From Podocnemis expansa (taxonomy: Eukaryota > Chordata > Testudines > Podocnemididae), in assembly GCA_007922195.1 (NCBI GenBank), contig ML681994.1, forward strand, positions 45,582,314-45,646,313: DNA of 64,000 bases. The letters run 5' to 3'. Shown here one piece after another: positions 37,946 to 48,985 of this stretch. The notes under the pieces are model-generated. The model was not told where the DNA came from, did not search any database, and worked only from the letters and a program-made list of their open reading frames with translations. The stretch's first letter is position 1; each line of letters starts with the position of its first letter. Both the position numbers and the translations under genes were made by a program.

Positions 37946-39011
37946 GCCGCTGAACCCTTTTTCAGAGCAGCAACACCCATGAACAAAGCTTATGTAGTAG
38001 AGCAGAAAGTTATAAACCACTGAGTTTCTTGTCAGCCCTAGTCCAAGGGGTTATGGCAGTGCAGGTCAGTGGAGTCAGAAGTTGCAAGCAAAGCAGGTAG
38101 TATCTGCTGCACTGATTAGGCTACATCTGAGCTCATACTACCGAGGAAAAGGGGAGCAGCTGGTGACCTGACTGGGGAAGATACATAGACCAGAGCAGGA
38201 AACCAGAGGAGAAAGGTGTGGCCAAGAAGACCAGGAGAAGGCTGTGAGTCAAGTCTGTCTGCAGACCAGGACTGTTGCACAACTCTCAGTTTCTGAGCCC
38301 ATAGAATGCCTTGGAAGGAACTGTTTGCACTCTAAATAAAAGAGCGCAGGTGACTCTTAACAAGGAGGCTGCGAGTCTTTTGTAGAGGCCTTGGTACCAG
38401 GGGAGTGGAACTTGAGAGGAAACAAGAGGGCCTGACCACATGATTTGCTACATTGTACATTCCTAAGTGTCTAAATCACTTTTGCAAATGAGGTTTATTC
38501 TCCTAAATCACTCAGAAACTTTAGAAAATTTTATCCAATATATTTGTGGCCTGAAGCTATCTACTCAAAATCACAAAAGTGTATCAGTATCAAGACACTT
38601 CAAAACTTCAGCTATAGGTGAAGAACTGCCCCTCAGAAATGAAACCACTTCAATGGATATTCATTCATATCCATATATATATGGGAAATTATTGGAACAT
38701 CAGTCATAAAAAAGAACATCATCCACAGCTTACAGAAGATACAGAATAGTTAAATGGGTTAGCAGTGGATCATTGGTAATATCAAGTGGCGTGTGGGTGT
38801 TTCTGATTACACTTGAAGCTGGCCCCTTAGTGGAGCATCTATGTATATGCTGCTGAATGTGTTGCACTTAAGTTAGACATAGGTGTACTTAATGCAGAAA
38901 TAATTATTTGTTGAATATGATTTAAGAATTTATTATTAGTTTAGTATTTATGAAACAATGTGTAAGCACATCAATTAAGGCAATGGATCAAATTCTACCC
39001 TAGTGTAATCC
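37946..39011. other. Intergenic, no gene recognised
   Basis: This is mixed-composition sequence without a recognisable exon. The segment at 38030-38450 has the look of a decayed retroelement, with AATAAA at 38335-38340, but I cannot name it. Confidence 0.4.
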
Positions 39012-39262
39012 CTGATTTGAGTCCTGTGGCACTTTTAAAGACTAACAGATTTAGCTCAGGCGCTTTCATGGGAGAAAATCCCACTTCATCAGAAGCATGC
39101 AGATGGAGAATTCATGTAAGGTCTTATGTAAGTTCTCCAGCTTCAAGTGTCTGACAAAGTGGGATTTTTTTCTATGAAATTTGTTAGTCTTTAAAAGTAC
39201 CGCAGGGCTCCTTGTTGTTTTGCTGAATTAGACTGACATGGCTACTTCTTTGGAACTTGTCA
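39012..39262. mobile_element. Palindromic Penelope-like terminus
   Basis: The left arm is GAGTCCTGTGGCACTTTTAAA, ACTAACAGATTTAG and GGGAGAAAATCCCACTTCATC. The right arm, inverted, is GTCTGACAAAGTGGG, TGTTAGTCTTTAAAAGTACC and CTTTGGAACTTG. The centre is short compared with the copies at 17.6 and 60.9 kb. Confidence 0.7.
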
Positions 39263-39834
39263 TGACACAGACACACAAGCACACTCTGACTTTACTCTTA
39301 AATTTTGCACTTCCTGACTTTAAAGTGTTTCATTGAAGAACCTGTATATTCTCTTATCATAGTTGTTTGCAAGGATGTTCTTTACTAAAAAAAAAAGGTA
39401 AACCACACATGTTGCTGGAAAAAAAGATTAAAGAGATGGAGAGCAAACCCATAAAGTAAGAGCAGCCATGTACAAGGTCTGCACAGGCAAATGCCTTTCA
39501 GTCAGTAGGGGGTGCTCATGCATCCCACTGCCATGCCAAGCTCCAGCAAAGGAATTACCCAGGGCAGCACAGGAGTAGAATTCCTTTCACAGGGAGTCAG
39601 AGCCCCAGCTCCTGGTGTCACGTCACATTAGAATCTGAGCTTTCATTTAAACAAAATATGTGTCTGCATGTGAAGAAATGCTTGAAAATGTAAGATGAAC
39701 ATAACTGATGCAGCAGCATCTTCCTGAGTCTGAAGACAATTTTATAACTTTGAGAGGTGTAGTGTAACAATGTAAGAGGCAACACCAAGACTCTGGCTAC
39801 AGTAGAGAGCTTGGCGTGGGGCAAGTTCCAACGG

Positions 39835-39917
39835 GGCAGTCGTCTTAGTCTAGTTAAGTGAAACAAACAAGGAGTCCTGTGGCACTTAAAGACTAACAAA
39901 TTTATTTATTGCATGAG
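39835..39917 (+). mobile_element. Penelope-like element, left part (split by CR1)
   Basis: The sequence reads GTCTTAGTCTAGTTAAG, then ACAAACAAGGAGTCCTGTGG, then GACTAACAAATTTATTTATTGCATGAG. The family arm should continue with CTTTCATGGGAGAAAATCCC. That continuation lies at 47037 on the other side of the CR1, so the two pieces are one element. Confidence 0.75.
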
Positions 39918-40411
39918 TTGAGAGTGCTGTGTGTGTGTTTGCTTTTCTGTTGTGTGTTTGTTTTCTGGTTTGGCTTTTTTTCCTCTCTTTTTTTTCTTTT
40001 TTTCTTTTTCTTCTTTTTTTCTTCTTTTCTTTTTTTTTTCTCAGTTTGCAGGGGCTGAGTGGCAGTTGGGATCAGATGACCCCAATTAGGGGGTGGAGCC
40101 TTCCTATTGGGGGGGGGGCTATAAAGGCAGACACTCAAGCAAGCTGCAGCACCAGGAGCAGGCAACAAAGCTGTTAATAGGGGAGTTTGAGAGGGTGGTT
40201 GTTGCGGGGGCGACAGACTTATGGCAGAGATAGAGGTAGCAGCAGAAGTCACTGCAACAAGGGAAGAGACAATGAAGATGAGAGGATGTGGAAGCTGTGG
40301 GATGTACATTATCTTGGAGGGTGTAACCCCAAAGAATTTTGTTTGTATGAAGTGCTGCCTCATAGAGCTGTTGGAGGAAAAAATCTGAGGGTTGGAGATG
40401 CAGGTGGCAAC

Positions 40412-40559
40412 CAATGTTCCTTCTAAGCTGATGATGCAGCTGAGCAAGTTCCCTACACGTTCCCTGTCCTGGGACCGGGCCCCTGAGCCACTGCCATTGG
40501 CTCCCCAAATGCATCCATAACTTGCTCAGTTGCATCACCAGCTTAGAGAGGGAACATTG
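40412..40559. repeat. Inverted terminus / 148-bp MITE-like palindrome
   Basis: The left 39 bases (CAATGTTCCTTC through GAGCAAGTT) recur in reverse complement at the right edge (AACTTGCTCAG through AGGGAACATTG). Either a MITE inserted at the tip of the larger hAT, or the hAT terminus was inverted and duplicated. The larger element ends at 42703 with a matching duplication, so both readings remain open. Confidence 0.75.
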
Positions 40560-40675
40560 TATAGATGTCTTTTTGTTCAAACTTTAGTAAATTAACAAAA
40601 CCACAGTGTTTCAGTTTAACATTTTTATTAAACAAATATGAAACAATGATGCTGCCTATCAAGCCTCCTCTACCA

Positions 40676-40957
40676 TCATCTACACCTCAGTTTTTGACAC
40701 CTGTCTTTGTCACACTTCCAGAATGCATATACAGAGTCTAGGTCAACCTTGAATCCAGCACTTAGATATGACTTTATTCTCATTATCATGTCTAGATGAG
40801 AAACATCCAACCTGTTATGAGGCTCAGTCTTAATATTATTCACTAGACTGAAGCCTTGTTCAGCATCTGCACTAGATGCTTGAAACATACCACATGTATC
40901 AACCAACTGGGCCAGAAAGGGGAACTTATCTTCTGTCAGTGTATAGGTGACAAACAT
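40676..40957 (-). pseudogene. hAT transposase C-terminal remnant
   Basis: The minus-strand frame encodes MFQASSADAEQGFSLVNNIK, TEPHNRLDVSHLDMIMRIKS. This resembles the hAT C-terminal dimerisation domain: a Ser/Ala-rich start, then ER-GFS-xxxxIKTxxRNxL, then LxxLMxI. The usual Glu-Arg is Glu-Gln here. Only about 90 codons remain and the catalytic DDE region is not visible. It lies inside the element at 40412-42703, near its left end. Confidence 0.75.
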
Positions 40958-41717
40958 CTAAGAATGTGTTCAGTGTACCAGCCATTACCTTTTCCAGAAC
41001 AACAAACATTTTGGTTGTCTGTAATTCCAGCTCACCTTTAGAAGATGTGAAAATACACAAAGAAAATGTGTGAGAAATTACACTGATAAGAGCTGATGAT
41101 CACAGATAGCCAATACAATTCTATTATTTTTTTAGAGATTCCTAATGAATGTGCCAGTTCTGACTACTTCGCACTCATTGAGCTAAATGAAGTCACCCTG
41201 ATTTACGCCTATATATTGCTTGAGCTAATGTTAATTAAAGTCAATGATAGGTTTTTCCACTTTACTGAAAAAGTTAGATCAGGCTGCCTTCTCTCTCTCT
41301 GCTACAATCTACCAGTTTTGTGTTGTTCTTGTCTGCAAGCTTTGAACTTTCCTTTGCCAGTTTCCAACTGAAAACAGAGCTGTGCTAAAAATACATGCAT
41401 GTTCTGGAGGGGACGCCTCCTCCTAAAGCCATTGTTTATGGCACTTGGTAAAGATATCAAAATGAGAGGACATGTAGTTTGCCTATAATGTATTGTCAGG
41501 GCCATTCACTTAAATGTGAGCATAAGGTGGGGTGTGCCTCTTGGATACCACAAAGCCAAGCATGTGTGAATGCCTATTATAGTGAGCCATTTAGAGATTT
41601 TGGGATGGAGAGTGCTGTAGAAATGCTGGGTGTTAATAAAGTAACATAAGGTTCTATACATTTTTCTGTGTTTAGTCTGAATCTTAGGTGGAATTTGTGT
41701 GTTGTGTCTACCTATCT

Positions 41718-41912
41718 CACTGTTTCCCAACAAGTGTGCCACAGCACACAGGTGTGCCACAAAATTTTTTGAAAAACTACTCAAAGAGCTCTGGATTGGC
41801 TCATTGGCTCATGAAAATATATGGCTTCATTTGGAAACTATATGGCAGTGTGCCTCAAATGAATTAAAGGTAGCAAGGTGTGCCATGGTGGAGAAAATGT
41901 TGGGAACCACTG
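41718..41912. mobile_element. Nested hAT MITE, 195 bp
   Basis: The ends are CACTGTTTCCCAAC and GTTGGGAACCACTG. A perfect 8-bp duplication ACCTATCT flanks it (41710-41717 and 41913-41920). The interior has repeated GTGTGCCACA and GTGTGCC words and no ORF. It is nested in the hAT that is nested in the CR1. Confidence 0.88.
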
Positions 41913-42044
41913 ACCTATCTGGCAGCAATGACTTGAAAGGGAAACAATATGTTTCCTTACACATCAACACTACCCTCCACCCCACGTGGCATGAGCTTAT
42001 CCCCTGCTTCTAATCTGCTCCTAGCCCGGGAGCCCCCACTCTAG

Positions 42045-42385
42045 CTCCGATCTCCAACTTCTGCTCCGAGACCCAGAGCCCCCACCGCCACTCCGTGCTC
42101 CCCGCTTCTGCTCCCAGCCTGGGAGCCCTGACCACTGCTGATCCCCGCTTCTGCTCCCAGCCAGCCCCTACCTCAGCTCTGATCCTGGCTTCTGCTCCCA
42201 GCCAGCCCCAACCCCAACTCTGATCCCCGCTTCTGCTCCCAGCCAGCCCCGGGAGCCCTGATCCCAGCTCTGATCCCTGCTTCTGCTCCCCGCCAGCCCT
42301 GAGCCCAGCTCCGATCCCTGCTTCTGCTCCCCACCAGCCCCAACCCCAGCTCCGATCCCCGCTTCTGCTCCCAGCCAGCTCTGAT
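42045..42385. repeat. Minisatellite of about 41 bp within the hAT
   Basis: GATCCCCGCTTCTGCTCCC-type units start at about 42140, 42181, 42222, 42272, 42313 and 42353. The spacing is 40-41 bp, with one unit of 50. More degenerate units lie before 42140. ORFs open on the minus strand across it reflect the repeat and not a protein. Confidence 0.85.
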
Positions 42386-43853
42386 GCCCGCTTAAACGTC
42401 CAGCCCCGGCCCCCAGACCAACCCCTTCTTTCCTCCCCCACTCACTTTCTTCTTACCCCAACCCCTTATCTGGCAAGGCCACCCAGCTGTTGCCTATGTG
42501 ACTCTAGTCCAGTGTCTGCTGCTCTCTCCCAACCCTGCACATGCATCCAAAGCATGCTCAGGGCCAGAGACATTTAACTGCCCATTCAAAGCCCAGCCCC
42601 ACCCCAGGCTTCCTGGCACCCAGGAGAAATGTTTCCAGGGCCAGGTATGGCCTGCATCTGCCAGACCTGCACCACTCACTGGTGCAGCTTACAGGGAACA
42701 TTTGTGGCAGCTATGGTTGAGTTTAGAAGGGAGTTTGAACAGTTGATGGCGCAGAGGACAGGAAAGGCTGGAGACAAAAACTCAGACCTGCAGATGGAAA
42801 CAGGAGCAACCACTTCCAAGGGGAGACTGCTAGGTGAGGAAAGTGAGCGGTGGAAACACGTGACTGTGAGAAGGCGGCAGAGAAAAAGACCAGCTAGTGA
42901 AGGTAAAATAGAACTCAGTAACAGGTTTGCTGAATTAGCAAATGAAGGAGTCCAGCAGGTGAATACTGAAGGTGGGAGTGTGAGGAAGAAGAGGAGAGCA
43001 GCTAGTCCCATTCAAAGGGGAGTTGAGCTTCTGGAGATAAATAAGAGCCCAGGGAGCATTCAGGAGCGGTTGCAGAGAATTGCGAATAGCAGCTGTAGAC
43101 ATCATGACTCCCAGGCAGAACTGGGATAGACTGAAAAAGCACACTGCTTCCAGGAAAAGGCAAGTGTATGTGATTGGGGATTCTCTGGTGAGGAGGACAG
43201 ACAGGCCTATAACTAGAAGTGACCCTGAGAACAGGAAGGTGTGCTGCATGCCTGGATTTAAGACACACAATGTGGATCTGAGGCTGAAGAGGATCCTAAT
43301 GGGAGCAAGAAAGAGTCCTCTGATTGTGCTTCATGTGGGTATGAATGATATAGCTAGATTCTCATTGGAACGTATCAAAGGAGACTATGCCAGGCTGGGG
43401 AGGACTCTCAAGGAGCTGGAGGCTCAGGTAATCTTTAGTGGGATTCTGCCTGTCCCTAGAGGAGGACAACACAGCTGTGAGAAGATTCTGGCAGTTAACA
43501 GATGGCTCAGGCACTGGTGTTACAAGGAGGGCTTTGGGATGTACGGGCACTGGGAGGCGTTCATGGACAGAAGATTGTTTGGTTGGGATGGACTTCACCT
43601 GAGTAGGGAGGGAAACAGACTTCTGGGAGAAAGGCTAGCTCAATTGATTAAGAGAGCTTTAAACTAAGGAGTGTTGGGAAATGCTTGGACAATCTCTACG
43701 TCTGATACTAGCATTTAGAGGCAGGAAACTGAATTCAGAAAAGATGAAGATGTGGGAGGCAGTATAGACGCTAGAAAGGAGGGAAGCACAAAAGTAAAAA
43801 AGGCCATTTCGGATACAGACTGTGAGCAAAGCCAAGCAGCAAAAGCTAAAATG

Positions 43854-46603
43854 TTTATATACCAATGCGAGAAGCCTAGGTAATAAAATGGGGGAACTGG
43901 AACTACTGGTAGAGGAACTGAAACCAGATATTAGAGGGGTAACAGAAACATGGTGGAATAGTAGTCACAACTGGTGTATGGGCATTTAAGGCTATGTGCT
44001 CTTTAGGAAAGACAGATGTAATGGCAAAGGTGGCAGTGTGGCATGTATATCAATAATGCAAAGAAATTCAAAGTGATGAAATTAGCAGGACAGAGTCTAT
44101 CTGGCTCAAAATCACATTGGAGAAGAAAGCTACTAGATTTTCTCCTGGATTAGTGCTTGGGGTGTGTTACAGACCACCAGGATCTGATTTGGACATGGAT
44201 AGGGAACTCTTTAAGACCTTTAAGGAAGTGAATGCTACTGGGAACTATGTGATTACGGAAGATTTTAACTTTCCAGATATAGACTGGAGGATATGCACTA
44301 GCAGCAATAAAAGGGCTCAGATTTTCTTGGAGGTGATAGCAGATGAATTTCTCCATCAAGCAGTTTCCAAACCAACAAGAGAAGATATGATCTTAGATTT
44401 GGTATGAGTCAGTAGTGAGGACCTCATACAGGAATTAGTTGTAGGGGACAACCTAGGTTCTAGTGACCATGAGCTAATCCAATTTAAACTGAATGGAAGG
44501 GTAAACAAAATTAAATCTGTGACCAGAGTCTTTGACTTCAAAAGGGCTAACTTCAAAAAATTAAGAGAATTAGCTCGGGAAGTGGACTAAACCAAAGAAT
44601 TCATGGATATGAACATTGAGGACGCTTGGAACTGCTTCAAGACAAAGCTGCAGGAACTATCTGAAGCCTGCATTCCAAAGAAGAGGAAAAAATTTTCAGG
44701 CATGGGTTCTAAACCAAGCTGAATGAATGTACATCTTAAACAGGTGATTAGGAGGAAACACAAGGCCTACAAGGAGTGGAAGTTGGGAGGGATAGGAAAG
44801 GAGGGCTACCTTTTAGAGGTCAGAGCTTGTAGGGATCAAGTGAGGAAGGCCAAAAGCCAAGCAGAGTTAGACCTTGCAAATGGAATCAAAACCAAATGTA
44901 AAAGGTTCCTCAGCCATATAAATAGAAAGAAAACATAGAAGAATGCGGTTGGACCACTATACACTGAGGATGGGGTAGAGATCAAGGATAATCTAGGCAT
45001 GGCTGAATATCTAAATAAGTACTTTGCCTCTGTCTTTAATGAGGGTGATGGTGAGATTGGGGACAGACGTAGGGCAGCAAATGGGAATGAGAAAGTAGAA
45101 GTGGAAATTGTCTTATCTGAGGTGGAAGCCAAGCTTCAGCTGCTTAATGGAACTAAATCAGGGGGTCCAGATAATCTCCATCCAAGTATATTGAAGGCAC
45201 TTGCACATGAAATTGCCAGCCCATTAGCAAGGATTTTTAAAGTATTGGTGAACACAGGGATTGTACCTTATGACTGGAGAATTGCTAATGTAGTCCCTAT
45301 TTTCAAGAAAGGGAGTATAAGTGATCCAGGTAACTACAGGCCTGTTATTTTAACCTCAGCAGTATGCAAGGTCTTGGAGAAAATTTTGAAAGAGAAAGTA
45401 CTTAAGGATATTGAGGAAAATGGTAACCGTGATAAAATACAGCATGGCTTTACAAAAGGTAGATCATGCCTGACCAACCTGATCTCCTTTTTTGAGAAGA
45501 TAACAGATTTTTTTGGATAAAGGGAATGTGGTGGACCTAATTTACTTAGATTTCAGCAAGTCATTTGATACAGTTCCACACAGGGAATTATTAGTTAAAT
45601 TGGGGAAGATGGGGATTAATATGAAAATAGAAAGGTGGATAAAGAACTGGTTACAGGGGAGACTACAGAGGGCATAGTGAAAGGTGAACTGTCTAGCTGG
45701 AAGGAGGTTACTAGTGAAGTTCCCCCAGGATCGGGCCTGGGACCCATCTTATTCAACCTTTTCTTTACTGACCTTGGCACAAAAAGTGGGAATGAGCTCA
45801 TTAAGTTTGCAGCCGACACCAAGCTGGGAGGTATTGCCAATACAGAGGAGGATTGGGATAGCATACAGAATGATTTGGATGACCTTGTAATGTGGAACAT
45901 TAGAAATAGGATGAAATTCAACAATGGGAAGTGCAAGGTCATGCACTTAGGGACAAATAACAGGAATTTTTCTTATAAGTTGGGAATGCATCAGCTGGAA
46001 GTGACGGGGGAGGAGAAGGACCTGGGCGTACTGGTTGATCACAGAATGACAATGAGTAGCCAATGTGATGTGGCAGTGAAAAAAGCTAATGTGGTCCTAT
46101 GGTGCATCAGAAGGGGTATTTTCAGTAGACATAGGGAGGTGTTAGTATCGTTATACAAGGTGCTGGTGCGCCCTCACTTGGAGTATTGTGTACAGTTCTG
46201 GTCACCCATGTTTAAGAAAGATGAAGTCAAACTGGAACAGGTGCAAAGAAGGGCTACAAGAATGATTCGTGGAATGGAAAATCTTCCCTATGAGGGACGA
46301 CTTAAAGAGCTTGGTTTGTTTAGACTTCTAAAAAGAAGGCTGAGAGGAGATATGATTGCGCTTTATAAATACATTAGAGGGATAAATACAAGGGAGGGAG
46401 AGGAATTATTTGAATACAGCACCAATGTGGACACAAGAACAAATGGATACAAACTGTCCTTTGGGAAATTTAGGCTTGAAATTAGACGCAGATTCCTAAC
46501 CATCAGAGGAGTAAAGTTCCGAAATAGTCTACCAAGGGAAGTGGGAGGGGGGGAAACTTGGGTGCCTTCAAAACTGAGCTTGATAAGTTTATGGAGGGAA
46601 TGA
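43854..46603 (+). pseudogene. CR1 ORF2 (endonuclease plus reverse transcriptase), broken
   Basis: The endonuclease begins near 43854 with CLYTNARSLGNKMGELELLV, PDIRGVTETWW and GYVLFRKDR. It continues with LGVCYRPPGSD and EDFNFPDIDWR, where the usual Gly of GDFN is Glu. The RT region includes LNGTKSGGPDNLHPSILKAL, RIANVVPIFKKG, NYRPVILTSAVCKVLEKIL, IQHGFTKGRSC, YLDFSKSFDTVPH and KFAADTKLGG. In the last motif the FADD box has become FAAD, so one catalytic Asp is lost. The C-terminal part is open at 45635-46603, including [20 protein letters not shown]. Stops and frameshifts (for example near 43987, 44405, 44588, 44936 and 45518) divide the frame. The element cannot retrotranspose by itself. Confidence 0.92.
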
Positions 46604-47036
46604 TATGATGGACAGTATAGCTTGGCCATTGTCTGTCTTTTACTACTGGTGATGGGTATGATAGTGACCTGGGAAGGGGCATTTGATCGAAGGGGTTCTG
46701 AGTTATTACAGAGAAGTTCTTCTTGACTGGCTGTTGTGGACTTGCCCTCATGCTCAGGGTTTAACTGATCGCCATAGTTGGGGGTTGGGAAGGAATTTTC
46801 CCCCAGGGCAGATTGGCTTGGGACTTGGGGGGTTTTTGCCTTCCTCTATAGCATTGGGCATGGCTCACTTGCTGGTTGATTTTCTGTCTTAAAGTCTTTA
46901 AATTATGATTTGAGGACTTTTAATAGCTCAGTTATGGGTTTGAGGTTCATTGTAGGAGTGGGTTGGTGAGGTTTTGTGGCCTGCACTGTGCAGACTAGAT
47001 GATCATATTGGTCCATTCTGACCTTAGAGTCTCTGA

Positions 47037-47420
47037 GTTCTCACGGGAGAAAATCCCACTTTGACAGATGCTTTGAAAATAGGGGAGCTTACAGAATGGA
47101 AGGAAATAAAGGCAGGGCAGTGTATGTCATAGGAACAGGTCACACTGTAACAGCAAATCAAAACAGTTGTAAGGATTCAGACACTGGGGAACAGCATACA
47201 GAGAAAGATGAGGTCAAATAACCTGTTGTAGTGAGAGAAAAATCCAATGTCACTATTAAGTCCTGAAGTAATGCAACCAAATTGGCAAATAAATTCAATC
47301 TCATCAGTGTCTTTTTGAAGCCTTGGTCTGGCATTCATCTCTCTGAGCACCACAATTAGCAAATCAATAATGGAGTGATCAGGAAGATTGAAATGCTGCC
47401 CCACTGGTTTAGAATGTTGT
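47037..47420 (-). mobile_element. Penelope-like element, right part with coding remnant
   Basis: The piece begins with TCTCACGGGAGAAAATCCC, the continuation of the arm cut at 39917. On the minus strand, 47404-47177 encodes MGQHFNLPDHSIIDLLIVVL, a charged stretch, then EIEFICQFGCITSGLNSDIG. HFNLPxHS, DL and GLNxD are the C-terminal signature I know from Penelope-like retroelements, on the GIY-YIG endonuclease side. This ties the palindromic arm family of this window to Penelope-like elements. Confidence 0.75.
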
Positions 47421-47570
47421 GATTCCTGACGTCAGAGGGCAGCTGCACCGCTATCGAATCTCTATTGTAGCTGCTTGAAGCTGACAGGAGAAAGCCCTCC
47501 AGTCTGTTTATTCCTCTATCCCTCATGTGCAGCAGTAGCTACATCAGTGGGAAAACTTCTTCCATTGACA

Positions 47571-47962
47571 TAGGGTAGGTTTACACTTCCTGCCCCTTTT
47601 GGCAGCAGTTGAAGGGAGAAGTGCAAGTTACTTAAAATAACTTGTGTATCTGCATTTGACTTCCCTACTCCCAGCACATCCAATGCACTGTGTCAAAGGG
47701 AGGGGACCTCCATTTGATTCAGCACTACTCCAGTTGCCAACGTGATGTTTAGAGATCAACTTCCTGATTGACTGAGTAGGTCTTCACAGACCTGATAAGT
47801 CAGTTAGGAAGTAGGACCTGACAGCAACATATTTGCCGCCATTAGTGAAGACTAGCCCATAGCGCTTAAGTCAGCATAAGTTATTTCTCTCACAGGGTGG
47901 CTAAATTGGACCCCTAAGTGAGGTAACTCATGTTGGCATAATCTGTAGTGTAGCCATAGCCC
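47571..47962. mobile_element. MITE, Harbinger-like ends
   Basis: The left end GGGTAGGTTTACACTTC and the reverse-complemented right end GGGCTATGGCTACACTAC are alike. The interior has no ORF. The flanks were not clear enough to show a target duplication. Confidence 0.6.
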
Positions 47963-48950
47963 AAGAATTACTATTTTGGGTGGCCCCAACCAATACCATC
48001 CCACCACTGTAAAAGGAGGAGAGGAGCATGATGAACTGAGATCACCAACTCAGAAAGATAAACCCCATGTGTTGAATTAAATGCTGCTCCACTGGGTGCC
48101 TCTGAGGTGAGGTGAGGAGAGAAGGCCTGCCATGTCACTGCCCTTGCATCCCTGGTGGAGCCCAGAAGTGAAAGACATTATTCACAGAGCTATGTGCTAT
48201 GGTGCAAGGCAAGGGACTAGGCAGTTCCAAGTCATGGTGTGCCAAGGGCCTCAAATTCCAGTCTTGTGGAGTAATCCATTGTGATCCTCTTTGTAGACGG
48301 TGAAGGAGAATAGTTCCGCCATGTGTATTAAATGAACACCATACTAACACACACTCAAATTAGCAAAGTACTGATGCTAGAATTCCCCAGCTTGTCTTCT
48401 TTTGTTGAGCTGATTAAGACCTAAACATCAATCCTTCTTTGAGGAAAATCAGTTGAATACTTCTAAAGTTACTGTATGAAGGCTTAAAGTCAGCATGTTT
48501 GTATCAAAAGTTGTCATTACTCACAAAAAACACTCTTTAGCCTGTGCACATTTGCTAATATGCATAACTTTGTTGTTTGATAGAGAAATTCTTAGCAACA
48601 TAGCAAAGCACATTCTACACTGTAGGAAGTAATGACATATCAAGTTTCATGTTTCAAAGTTTTGCCACTTTTAAGCTTTACCCTTGTTGGTGGGGGTGGT
48701 GGATGTGAGGTGGGGCAGGGGGGAAAGAGAGGCAGAGGAGAGTAATTTTTTTCAGGCTAAGAAAACGTGTATTTTCATAGACACAATTTCTAAAAAGCTA
48801 AACAGTTTTTTCTTCTCACTTTCAGCCAAACATTGGGAATGTCAACTCAAATGATCAAAGTTTAAGAAAGTGATTACAAGTGGTTGAAAACATGATGATG
48901 ACATTTGTTTTTCAACATTCACAAAAGCCAGCAGTGTAAATGCTTGCTAG

Positions 48951-48951
<1 letters not shown>

Positions 48952-48984
<33 letters not shown>
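48952..48984. repeat. CA microsatellite
   Basis: This is an uninterrupted (AC)n run of about 33 bases, likely polymorphic. Confidence 0.95.

Positions 48985-48985
<1 letters not shown>

Larger units (their letters stand above)
40412..42703. mobile_element. hAT transposon inserted in CR1 ORF1
   Basis: Left end CAATGTTCCTTCTAAGCTG and reverse-complemented right end AAATGTTCCCTGTAAGCTG match at 16 of 19 positions. The flanks GTGGCAAC (40404-40411) and GTGGCAGC (42704-42711) are a 7-of-8 target duplication. Removal joins CR1 ORF1 in frame. The insert carries a transposase C-terminal remnant on the minus strand, a nested 195-bp hAT MITE with its own duplication, and a 41-bp minisatellite. The MITE in MYF5 intron 1 at 55875 has the same ends, so it is probably a relative. 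Confidence 0.88.
40272..43667 (+). pseudogene. CR1 ORF1 with SGNH esterase domain, disrupted
   Basis: CR1 ORF1 encodes a nucleic-acid-binding protein with a C-terminal esterase. The frame opens at 40272 with a CxxC-type start (MKMRGCGSCGMYIILEG, VCMKCC), then a TGA at about 40386. A hAT at 40412-42703 interrupts it. It resumes at 42704 with VAAMVEFRREFEQLMAQR and a basic linker. A frameshift between about 43030 and 43129 leads to the esterase part, 43080-43667. That part has the Ser box VIGDSLVRR, the Gly/Asn box LHVGMNDIAR, and a C-terminal WDGLHLSREGNRLL with the Asp/His pair, which are the SGNH hydrolase landmarks. The esterase half alone is open for 195 codons. The whole ORF1 cannot be made. 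Confidence 0.88.
39918..47036 (+). mobile_element. Near full-length CR1 LINE, plus strand
   Basis: After removal of the 2.3-kb hAT at 40412-42703, this CR1 is about 4.8 kb, near full length. The order is a 5' UTR with a long pyrimidine-rich tract (39950-40040), ORF1 (zinc-finger-like start, then SGNH esterase), ORF2 (AP endonuclease, reverse transcriptase), and a 3' UTR with GAGGTTCATTGTAGGAGTGG and ending GACCTTAGAGTCTCTGAG. Both ORFs are broken and the RT catalytic motif is mutated. It was inserted in a Penelope-like element whose halves lie on either side. Confidence 0.92.

Noticed and set aside
40187..40426. ORF at 40.19-40.43 kb as a host gene
   Set aside because: It is a wrong-frame reading of the CR1 5' UTR and ORF1 start. 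The correct frame from 40272 shows the CR1 zinc-finger-like start.
42010..42441. 143-codon Gly/Ser-rich minus-strand ORF
   Set aside because: It follows the 41-bp minisatellite; the protein repeats are the DNA repeat read in frame.
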